A stretch of DNA of 8,018 bases from JBBRHH01 sp038222915 (lineage in GTDB: Bacteria > Planctomycetota > Phycisphaerae > Tepidisphaerales > Tepidisphaeraceae). Positions 1-6,770 of this stretch are shown here, one piece after another (position 1 is the stretch's first letter; each line of letters opens with the position of its first letter). The position numbers were made by a program, and so were the translations under genes. The stretch spans positions 1 through 8,018 of the forward strand of contig JBBRHH010000275.1 of the NCBI GenBank assembly GCA_038222915.1, in the 5' to 3' direction. Under the pieces are notes generated by a model. It was not told where the DNA came from, did no database searches, and saw only the letters and a program-made list of their open reading frames with translations.

Positions 1-1
1 C

Positions 2-829
<828 letters not shown>

Positions 830-887
830 TCCACTCCCCAAACTTTCCAGCCCGGCCCAACGTAGGTAGTATTCCAACAACCAACAC

Positions 888-1133
888 ATGGGCATCGCCG
901 ACAACAAATTCTTCGCCGGGGTCGCAGGAGTCGCCAAAGCCATCACCCGCACCGGCCGCGCTCCCGAACAAATCATCATCCAACGCCGCCAGATCTGCGT
1001 CGCCTGCCCCCACCAGCAGATCACCATGGCCGGTAAGAAGTGCGCCCTCTGCGGCTGCTGGACCGATCTAAAAACCGTCAACGCCGATCAATTCTGCCCC
1101 GCCACCCCGCCACGCTGGAACGCCATCCCTTAG
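888..1133 (+). CDS. Small six-cysteine, probably zinc-binding protein of unknown function
   Basis: I do not recognise a named function. The 81-residue product has a hydrophobic/basic N-terminal part (residues 1-30) and a Cys-rich C-terminal part: Cys37 and Cys40 (CVAC), Cys52, Cys55 and Cys57 (CALCGC) and Cys70 before a final PPRW. The pattern RRQICxxC ... CxxCGC ... K ... CP ... W resembles small zinc-ribbon proteins found in many bacteria and phages, so binding of one metal ion is likely; the extra cysteines would allow a second site or partial redundancy. There is no signal peptide or clear membrane segment. The ATG at 888 is the first one giving the whole motif, but no good Shine-Dalgarno precedes it; the upstream bases contain only GTAGGTAG at 862..869, too far away to be convincing. 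It lies 58 bp after ureC on the same strand and may be co-transcribed. Its TAG stop overlaps the TAA of the convergent phosphoesterase gene. Confidence 0.75.
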   Translation: MGIADNKFFAGVAGVAKAITRTGRAPEQIIIQRRQICVACPHQQITMAGKKCALCGCWTDLKTVNADQFCPATPPRWNAIP

Positions 1134-2023
1134 CTCCGCACATAACACTCCTCCCAAACCTTCCGATCGTGCACCCGGAAGAACACCCCCAAGCTCCCAT
1201 CCTCATACATTTCCAGAATCGCCGACCGAATCGCATTCCCGCGCAAATTCTCGAGACTGGCAATATCAAACTGCGGAACATCCTGATGGTCCACCGTCGA
1301 GATCTTCCGATACACATGCTCCTTCGCCCAGACCTTGTCCCCAATGTGCGCATGCCCATAAAAATGTACACGTACATTCGCAGGCAGCGGCAGCATGCGC
1401 CCCAGTAATGCCGAAGGCCGATTCCCGCCGGCAAATCCATAGTGCCCAATCGTAATCACCGGCCTCCCACATCCGGCAATCTCATCGCGCAGCGCCAAAT
1501 AAGCATCCGCCCCATATGGATAAGTCTCCACCTCCCCAAATAACTCCCCATGAGTCGTCACCCATCGGCCATCCTGCGCAGCATGATCCGAAAGAAACAC
1601 CAGCCGATACCCCCCAAGATCATCAAGGAAATAAAACCGGTCAAACGCCTCCGTCGTCTTCCACGCTGGCACCGTTTTCACCATCTCATAAAACGGCAGC
1701 ACCGGCCTCCCCGACGGATCATTCCCCCACCGCGCATAATCAAAATCATGATTCCCCATCACATACCGCAGCGGAAGCCCCAACTTCAAAAATACCCCCT
1801 TCTGCATCTCGGCCATCTCCCTCAGATGCGCCAGGTTCTTCCCCTCCACGGCATCCCCCAGATACCAGATCTGATCGCACGCCAATTCCAGAGATTGAAA
1901 ATCCTCCACCGCGGTACGAAGACAAGCCTCCGCCACGGTCGGCTGTGACTGCTGCAAATCGGAAATCACCCAAACGCGATGAGATACCTGCGAACGCGTC
2001 GCCGAAAGAATCCGTTCAATCAT
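1130..2023 (-). CDS. Calcineurin-like metallophosphoesterase
   Basis: This 297-residue protein is probably a cytoplasmic dinuclear-metal phosphoesterase; the substrate cannot be told from sequence. The full motif series is visible in order: ISDLQ (Asp22-x-Gln24), LGD (Asp57), GNHD (Asn91, His92), GHYG (His194) and GHAH (His224, His226). The first motif is D-x-Q rather than the usual D-x-H, a known variant in some family branches such as ADP-ribose/CDP-alcohol diphosphatases, so the substrate class need not be a phosphoprotein. No signal peptide or membrane segment is apparent. The ATG at 2023 places the first metal motif about 20 residues in, as expected. It starts 12 bp after the stop of the CrtC-like gene, which ends in two adjacent stops (TGATAG), and it is the last gene of the - strand run. 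No strong Shine-Dalgarno is visible, so translation may depend on the upstream gene. Confidence 0.9.
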   Translation of the reverse strand: MIERILSATRSQVSHRVWVISDLQQSQPTVAEACLRTAVEDFQSLELACDQIWYLGDAVEGKNLAHLREMAEMQKGVFLKLGLPLRYVMGNHDFDYARWGNDPSGRPVLPFYEMVKTVPAWKTTEAFDRFYFLDDLGGYRLVFLSDHAAQDGRWVTTHGELFGEVETYPYGADAYLALRDEIAGCGRPVITIGHYGFAGGNRPSALLGRMLPLPANVRVHFYGHAHIGDKVWAKEHVYRKISTVDHQDVPQFDIASLENLRGNAIRSAILEMYEDGSLGVFFRVHDRKVWEECYVRS

Positions 2024-2035
2024 CCGCGCAATCTA

Positions 2036-2974
2036 TCAGACCGTCGCCCACATTGTCTCCACGATCGCACTTCCCTCATCGCTCCCCGCCCGTGCACGGT
2101 AGACCAATGTCCTGCCATGTGCGGTCTCTTGAATTTCCTCTGCGTCGCTGAGAACAAGCAGCTCCCCAAAACGCAAGGTCCCGCCCGACGAAGCGTCGAC
2201 CGCGATGTCAGCAATCCCCCGAACCCCGTTCCGCGTCACTTCAATCACAGAACCATCCACTTCATCAGGCGACTCTTTCCCCCCAGCCATCAGAAACGCG
2301 ATAACACGCTCAGGAAAGAACACACTTCCAACCGATGCCCGACCCACACGTTCCAAAAACGGCCGGGGGCCATAAAAATGGTCGTGATATCCAACACCTT
2401 CAAAGTCAAAGCTCAGCCCTCCCAAATCAACCGACCCGTGCACCCGACACAGCGGCGGCGCAACGATCCACCGATGTTCCTCCCCCAGAGTCCGCTTCAT
2501 CGCAGTTATGTCCAGCGGCCGATCGATCGCACAAGGCTCAAAGGTCAGGTTCGCGCCATCGACTTCGATGCGATAAATCCCATCCTTCCCTTGTCGAACG
2601 CAATGCTCGCCCATTCGAATCGACAGACACTCGGACGAAACTTCGACATCATTCTGCACACATTCCCAAGTCGTTGCGCGGAGAATTTCCGTGCCGCGAT
2701 AGGCAACAAACGTGGTCGCGCAATACTCGTTGGGCCGTGGCGGAATATTCGAAAGCGGCCGCCGCACGAAACGCCGGTAACGGCGCATGTATTCACCTTG
2801 AGATGCCAATCCAATATGAAAACCAATGGATAGCCGCACCCCTTCCTTCACTTCCTCCGCCTCAAACCGCCACGACTCATACCCCCCAGGCGAAAACACC
2901 CCATGCGAAGCATTCACCATCGCCGGCGCAGGATCATACATTGGTATGCTTGTCACAACCCGCCCGCCGCTCAT
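2036..2974 (-). CDS. CrtC/AttH-like (lipocalin-fold) protein, function uncertain
   Basis: The 312-residue product resembles the CrtC (hydroxyneurosporene synthase, carotenoid 1,2-hydratase)/AttH-like family, whose members fold as two lipocalin-like barrels. Visible family-like parts are GGYESWRFEA at residues 30-39 near the N-terminus, HRWIVAPPLCRVHGSV at about 167-182, and GVGYHDHFYG at 193-202, matching the conserved G-x-G-Y-x-D-H-N-x-G pattern with Phe where many members have Asn. There are no carotenoid genes in the window, so a hydratase role is not supported; a lipid or terpenoid binding or modifying role is possible. I chose the ATG at 2974 because it overlaps the upstream stop as ATGA; the frame stays open to an ATG at 3058 and another at 2983, but the extra residues (DGDVSGGDYADDDQQ) are low-complexity and lie inside the pseudopilin gene. 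No clear signal peptide follows this start. Confidence 0.6.
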   Translation of the reverse strand: MSGGRVVTSIPMYDPAPAMVNASHGVFSPGGYESWRFEAEEVKEGVRLSIGFHIGLASQGEYMRRYRRFVRRPLSNIPPRPNEYCATTFVAYRGTEILRATTWECVQNDVEVSSECLSIRMGEHCVRQGKDGIYRIEVDGANLTFEPCAIDRPLDITAMKRTLGEEHRWIVAPPLCRVHGSVDLGGLSFDFEGVGYHDHFYGPRPFLERVGRASVGSVFFPERVIAFLMAGGKESPDEVDGSVIEVTRNGVRGIADIAVDASSGGTLRFGELLVLSDAEEIQETAHGRTLVYRARAGSDEGSAIVETMWATV

Positions 2975-3879
2975 GGCTGCCATAACTTCGCCACATTGCT
3001 GATCATCATCGGCGTAATCTCCCCCGGATACATCGCCGTCACGTGCCCGTCGGCCCAAAGCTCATTAATCCGATTCAGGTGCCGCGCGAAAGTGACCGTG
3101 TTATCCCCATTCACCCAATCCGGATTCGTCCAGTCATCCTTCGATACGTCCGCCACGATATTCGGATAGTCCAGCCCCATGATCTTGTCGGCGATTCCGT
3201 ACACGTTCGGCGTCTCAGAGTTGAGTCCATAGCTCGTCGCACCTGTCGGAAGCAAAATCTTCGTTCCCACCGGCGTTCCATTACCCATATCATGCAGAAG
3301 AAGCTTTCCCGACGGATCGAGCAGATCAAAGCTGTCCGCCGACTCCTTGAACGTAACCGTCACCTGCGTACTTCCATCGGCAAGCACATCGATATGCAGG
3401 ACGATGTCGTTGAAGTCCCCATCCCCCTGTCCTGGCGGCTTATCGTCAAAACGCAGTTCATAGCTCTTCCCGCCATTGCTCACATCAACCACGTGCGTCG
3501 ACACGCCCGCCACCAGCGGCATGTCATAGTCGCGCCAAGTGTAATCCCGCACCACATAAGCATTCAGCGACCCCGCAGCCGATCCCCCGCCGTTGGCGTC
3601 CTCAACGCACACCAGCGATCGTCGATCCGTGATGTAATTCAGCAGATCGGCCGTCCAATTCGACGGACTGATCGTGCCCACCATGTCATGGTCATTCCGC
3701 CATGAACTCGACGCCAGGAAAATCTTCTGCAACTGATTCGCACACTGTGCCGTGTTGACCTCACGGTGCGCCCGCGCAATCGAAGGCAGCAACAAACTGA
3801 CCAACACCCCAATGATCCCAACCACCACAAGCAACTCCACAATAGTGAATCCGTTTGAACATCGACGGCGCTTCATCAT
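2971..3879 (-). CDS. DUF1559-like type II secretion/type IV pseudopilin with DUF4114-like insert
   Basis: The 302-residue product begins with a basic leader and the prepilin motif SNGFTIVELLVVVGIIG; prepilin peptidase should cut after Gly10, leaving N-methylated Phe1 and Glu5 of the mature protein. A hydrophobic helix covers residues 11-34, followed by CANQLQKIFLA at 46-56, typical of DUF1559 pseudopilins (CxxNLKQIGLA). Near the C-terminus SYGLN (216-220) and the H-x9-DG motif (His267, Asp277-Gly278 in ELWADGHV) also fit this planctomycete/PVC family. Between them, at about 139-177, lies an acidic stretch (SYELRFDD, then GDGDFNDIVLHIDV) that resembles the DUF4114 motif and may bind calcium; this is unusual in a short pseudopilin. 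Expected location is the cytoplasmic membrane, facing the periplasm. The gene starts with ATGATG and overlaps the HEAT-repeat gene's TGA, with GTGAG six bases before the first ATG; its own stop overlaps the CrtC-like start. Confidence 0.88.
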   Translation of the reverse strand: MMKRRRCSNGFTIVELLVVVGIIGVLVSLLLPSIARAHREVNTAQCANQLQKIFLASSSWRNDHDMVGTISPSNWTADLLNYITDRRSLVCVEDANGGGSAAGSLNAYVVRDYTWRDYDMPLVAGVSTHVVDVSNGGKSYELRFDDKPPGQGDGDFNDIVLHIDVLADGSTQVTVTFKESADSFDLLDPSGKLLLHDMGNGTPVGTKILLPTGATSYGLNSETPNVYGIADKIMGLDYPNIVADVSKDDWTNPDWVNGDNTVTFARHLNRINELWADGHVTAMYPGEITPMMISNVAKLWQP

Positions 3880-4532
3880 GGCTTGCTCACTTTCTTCTCT
3901 TCGCGGCGCATGAAATTCTCATGTGCGTTCTTCAATTTCGGTACCGACACCCGGATATGATCAATTGCTTTCGTCCGGGTGGCCGGGTCCGCGTCCGCCT
4001 TATAGTCCGAAAAGCGCACCTCAAGCGTATGTTCAATAGCCGAAATCGCACACCGACGCACGAAAATATTCTTATCGTTTAAAAGACCGATCAATGGCTC
4101 CAGCCCATCCCACGCCCGCAATTCACCAAGCGCCTTCGCCGCCGCAACCTGCACCTCCGGCTCCGGATCATTCACGGCCTTCGTCAAATCGCCAACGTTC
4201 TTCCGATCCGTCAGGTGCCCCGCCGCCGTCACCGCCCCCGCCCGCGCCGTCGGCCGCGGATCACTCAACATCACCTGGACCAGCGGCCTCGCCGCCTCCG
4301 GATTCACACGCGCCAAAATCACCAGCGCCCCCGCCGCCACCTGCGAATTCGAATCGTGCACCCCCGCAGTCAGCTTCTTAATATCGGTCGTCCCCTCATA
4401 CGGAGTCAGCGGAAGGTTGGCCGCCCCCGTCCCCACCGGCTTCGAACTGCCCCGGACGTAAAACCAGGTAGCGCCAATGGCGACAATGCCAACAGCACAA
4501 AGACCCATCAAACGTGGATTGGCAATTGCCAT
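3876..4532 (-). CDS. Membrane-anchored HEAT-repeat protein
   Basis: The 218-residue product has one N-terminal membrane segment at about residues 8-26 (LMGLCAVGIVAIGATWFYV) followed by RGSSK and a Gly/Pro-rich linker to about 45. The remainder is helical repeats of HEAT/armadillo type: about 49-78, 81-109, 112-140 and 142-170, each with the pattern of a short helix, D-x-x-x-x-V/A-R or equivalent, and a second Ala-rich helix (for example VNDPEPEVQVAAAKALGEL). The charged C-terminus (about 180-218) is not obviously repeat. Such repeats act as protein-binding scaffolds; the partner is unknown. The N-terminal charge pattern allows either orientation, so the side of the membrane is uncertain. The ATG at 4532 is preceded by GGTGAGGA with seven bases between GAGG and ATG, a convincing ribosome site. 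The stop overlaps the pseudopilin start as ATGA, suggesting coupled synthesis with a second membrane-envelope protein. Confidence 0.85.
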   Translation of the reverse strand: MAIANPRLMGLCAVGIVAIGATWFYVRGSSKPVGTGAANLPLTPYEGTTDIKKLTAGVHDSNSQVAAGALVILARVNPEAARPLVQVMLSDPRPTARAGAVTAAGHLTDRKNVGDLTKAVNDPEPEVQVAAAKALGELRAWDGLEPLIGLLNDKNIFVRRCAISAIEHTLEVRFSDYKADADPATRTKAIDHIRVSVPKLKNAHENFMRREEKKVSKP

Positions 4533-4538
4533 GCACCA

Positions 4539-4546
4539 TCCTCACC
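4539..4546 (-). promoter_or_regulatory. Shine-Dalgarno of the HEAT-repeat gene
   Basis: On the - strand the bases read GGTGAGGA, with GAGG at 4540..4543 and seven bases before the ATG at 4532. This is the clearest ribosome-binding site in the window, and it fixes the start of the HEAT-repeat gene. Its first base is shared with one arm of the inverted repeat at 4546..4594. Confidence 0.6.
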
Positions 4547-4594
4547 GAAGAAATTCCGCCTTCGCCCCGCTGGAACGAATGATACATTTCTTCG
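4546..4594. repeat. 9-bp perfect inverted repeat upstream of the HEAT-repeat gene
   Basis: In the 85-bp gap between the VWA gene and the HEAT-repeat gene, CGAAGAAAT at 4546..4554 is the exact reverse complement of ATTTCTTCG at 4586..4594, with 31 bases between the arms. On the - strand transcript the second arm ends at the first base of the Shine-Dalgarno (4539..4546), so pairing could influence ribosome access. The stem is AU-rich with a long loop and no U-tract, so it does not look like an intrinsic terminator. A protein-binding palindrome is an alternative; chance is not excluded. Confidence 0.4.
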
Positions 4595-4617
4595 CGCCCG
4601 ATGCGAATGCCCAACGC

Positions 4618-5784
4618 TCAAGCGATGTAGCTCTTCTTCTTCCGACCGCTCAAATAGCTTTCCATGATGCACGAAGAGAGCTCCTCGCTCGTGGTATAAA
4701 ACGCCACGCCCTTCGTCAGCTTCGTCAGTTGGTCGACAAATCCCACCCAATCCATCCCCCAGTAATCCTCAATCAACGCAAAAGTACTGATCCGGCACCC
4801 CTCCCGCACGGCAAGTACCGCCTCCTTCAAAGTCGCAACCGTGCTCTTCGGATCCGGCGGATACAGCAGGTGAACAAAGTCTCCTTCCACATGCGCCGTG
4901 GGTTGCCCGTCCGTGATGATAAAGATCTGCTTATTTTCGCTCGCGCGCTTTCGCAACGTTCGCCGGGCAAACTGCAGACCCATGTGCAGATTCGTAAAGT
5001 GCTGGGGCGCTTGGTCCAGTTGGTTGATCGGCACCTTCATCCGCACCTGATAATCGTACACCGTCACCGGCTTGGGCATCGCCAGCGGCAGCATCGCCTC
5101 CGGGATGCGGCTCGCTCCGGAATAAAATCCCACGAAGTCGATCGTGTCCTGCGGAAACCGCTGCCGCACCAGCGCCTGCATCGCCATCGCCACCTTCTTG
5201 GCGGCCATGAACCGGCTATACCGCATCATCGATCCACTCATATCCAGCAAGACCACCGTCGAGCAACTCGTCACACCCTCATGCAGGTGCAGCTCAAAAT
5301 CCTTCTCGTCAAACTTGATCCGCGCCCGCGTCCCATCCTCGCGCACCGGCAATCCATGCCGCGAGAGCGCGTTGTGTAGCGTCTGATGCAGATCCAGTTC
5401 CGAAACCGGATCGCCATATTGATAAGCTTTAGTACCCTCAATCCGATCACCCCCCTGTCCCGGCGTCACCTTCTGGTGCCCCTCGCGCTGCCCGGAGCGC
5501 AAATTCGCAAATACCTCCATCAGCGCCCGCTGCTGCATCCGATTGATCGCTTTGGGCGTAAGCCTGAGCCGCCCCTTCCCATCCTTGTCGAGCATCCCCT
5601 CCTTGATCATCTGCTCCAGCATCTCCGACTGCGCATCGTTCTTCGGATCCTGCATCATCTGCTCGATCGCCTTCAACGCCTGCTCACCATATTGCATGAT
5701 GAACTGCATGAGCTGATCGAATCCAAACAGTTGATCCTGTGTGGGGAATTCCTCGCCGTCGAATTCACCATAAAAATACTTCAT
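4618..5784 (-). CDS. VWA-domain protein with intact MIDAS
   Basis: The 388-residue product has an N-terminal helical region (residues 1-110) and a C-terminal von Willebrand factor A domain (about 165-385). The metal-ion-dependent adhesion site is complete: DMSGS (Asp181, Ser183, Ser185), Thr264 in HFTNLHMG and Asp292 in ITDGQP, so it should bind Mg2+. Between the parts, an LTPKAINRMQQRAL stretch and a YQYGDPVSELDLHQTLHNAL stretch match soluble bacterial VWA proteins that usually work with MoxR/magnesium-chelatase-like AAA+ ATPases; none is visible here. There is no signal peptide or membrane segment, so it is probably cytoplasmic. I chose the ATG at 5784 because MKYFYGEFDGEEF resembles the usual family N-terminus (M-x-Y-x-Y-x-x-W/F-D-G) and GGAGGG lies 13 bases upstream. 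A GTG at 5808 or an ATG at 5805 would add seven or eight residues. It begins 38 bp after the amidohydrolase stop. Confidence 0.88.
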   Translation of the reverse strand: MKYFYGEFDGEEFPTQDQLFGFDQLMQFIMQYGEQALKAIEQMMQDPKNDAQSEMLEQMIKEGMLDKDGKGRLRLTPKAINRMQQRALMEVFANLRSGQREGHQKVTPGQGGDRIEGTKAYQYGDPVSELDLHQTLHNALSRHGLPVREDGTRARIKFDEKDFELHLHEGVTSCSTVVLLDMSGSMMRYSRFMAAKKVAMAMQALVRQRFPQDTIDFVGFYSGASRIPEAMLPLAMPKPVTVYDYQVRMKVPINQLDQAPQHFTNLHMGLQFARRTLRKRASENKQIFIITDGQPTAHVEGDFVHLLYPPDPKSTVATLKEAVLAVREGCRISTFALIEDYWGMDWVGFVDQLTKLTKGVAFYTTSEELSSCIMESYLSGRKKKSYIA

Positions 5785-5822
5785 GGCGCTATTGTAGCCC
5801 TCCATCACACAAAAGCTGAGAT

Positions 5823-6770
5823 TTATTCGGACAACCCCAACACCTTCGCCGCCCGCTGCCAGTACGCATCATCAAACCCCAACCGATGCTTGATCAGGAC
5901 ATCCCTCTTTAACCAGTTGGATTCCGCCATCAACTGCAACGATTCCCCCACCCCAAGCCGCCCGACATAAGCCACCGGCACAATCGGCCAATCGCTTCCA
6001 TGAACAATCTTGCTCCGCAGCGTCTCATCCTCAAAAATCGCGTCAAACGCCTTCCACCGCATCGGCAAATTGAGCGCCGCCGTATCCCCGTATAGGTGCT
6101 CATACTCCTTCGCCATTCGAATAAAATCCGGCAGAAAATCCGGCTCGCTCGGCCAAAGCCGGGTCCCACAATGCGCCGCGATCACCGTCACCCCGCGGTC
6201 CAGTGCCGGAATCAGCAGCTTCGGGTCCGCCGTCGAGTAATCCAAAACCGGCAGCGAGTTCTCCGCCCCCGTATGACTGAGCAGTGGAAGCTTGTAATGC
6301 GCCAACATCTCATAAAACGGAAAGCAGCGCGGATCGGCCGGATTAAATCCCTGCACCATCGGCAGCCATTTCAGCAGCACCGCCCCACCCTTAATGCACC
6401 GCTCCAGTTCCTCGAGCGCATCCTTGCGATAAGGATGCACCGACGCCCCAAACAGCGTCCGCGGGTGCTTCGCCACAACCTCCATCACATACGAGTTGGT
6501 GACATACAGATGCGTATTGTCCGCATCAAACCGCCCCGCATCGTCATGCACCGCATCAAACGCCAGCACCACGGCCTTATCGATCTTCGGCGTCTCATCA
6601 ATCGTCTTCACAAGCTTCTCGCACAGCGCCACCTCCGTCGCGGCCGACGCCCCGCGCAGTCCAAACTTCCACTGCATGAATCGAAACGGAATACTCCGGA
6701 GAAGTTTCTGCGACATCAATCCATGCCCAGGCATGCACGCGGCGATGTGGACATGAACATCAAGAATCAC
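5823..6770 (-). CDS. Metal-dependent amidohydrolase, TIM-barrel (Amidohydro_2 type)
   Basis: The 315-residue product is a cytoplasmic amidohydrolase-superfamily member of the COG2159/Amidohydro_2 type. Visible metal and active-site elements are DVHVH (His6, His8) at the end of the first strand, LLKWLP (Lys134), LLSHTGAE (His166), IAAHCG (His200) and HGSDWP (Asp260). The series is complete, so an active hydrolase or decarboxylase is likely; the substrate is unknown. The start is the GTG at 6770, where GTGA overlaps the rhamnulokinase stop and puts the HxH motif at the usual place a few residues in. The frame is open to an ATG at 6812, but those 14 extra residues lie within the kinase gene and precede the first barrel strand. 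The overlap suggests coupled synthesis with the sugar kinase. Some relatives act on sugar lactones (COG3618), which would suit the neighbour, but the sequence here does not prove this. Confidence 0.87.
   Translation of the reverse strand: MILDVHVHIAACMPGHGLMSQKLLRSIPFRFMQWKFGLRGASAATEVALCEKLVKTIDETPKIDKAVVLAFDAVHDDAGRFDADNTHLYVTNSYVMEVVAKHPRTLFGASVHPYRKDALEELERCIKGGAVLLKWLPMVQGFNPADPRCFPFYEMLAHYKLPLLSHTGAENSLPVLDYSTADPKLLIPALDRGVTVIAAHCGTRLWPSEPDFLPDFIRMAKEYEHLYGDTAALNLPMRWKAFDAIFEDETLRSKIVHGSDWPIVPVAYVGRLGVGESLQLMAESNWLKRDVLIKHRLGFDDAYWQRAAKVLGLSE

Noticed and set aside
844..872. Possible promoter TTTCCA-N17-TAGTAT before the small Cys-rich gene
   Set aside because: It matches the sigma-70 consensus only weakly and would leave a leader of under ten bases; planctomycete promoters cannot be called from this.
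830..887. Possible terminator after ureC
   Set aside because: No stem-loop with a U-tract is present in these 58 bases.
1516..2151. Pro/Ser-rich open frame on the + strand
   Set aside because: It is antisense to the phosphoesterase gene with all its metal motifs; the low-complexity Pro/Ser content is typical of a shadow frame.
1979..2833. Open frame of 284 codons on the + strand
   Set aside because: It is antisense to the CrtC-like gene, which has recognisable family motifs; the + strand product has unbiased composition with no motif or ribosome site.
2975..3058. N-terminal extension of the CrtC-like protein to an ATG at 3058
   Set aside because: The extension is low-complexity, lies inside the pseudopilin gene and lacks a ribosome site; the ATGA overlap at 2974 is the better start.
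4094..4381. Very Pro-rich open frame on the + strand
   Set aside because: It is opposite the Ala/Gly-rich HEAT repeats; the PPPP runs are the complement of Gly/Ala codons.
4477..5379. Open frame of 300 codons on the + strand
   Set aside because: It lies opposite the HEAT and VWA genes, is rich in His/Arg (HRHRHLL-like runs) with no domain, and follows from the third-position GC bias of the real genes.
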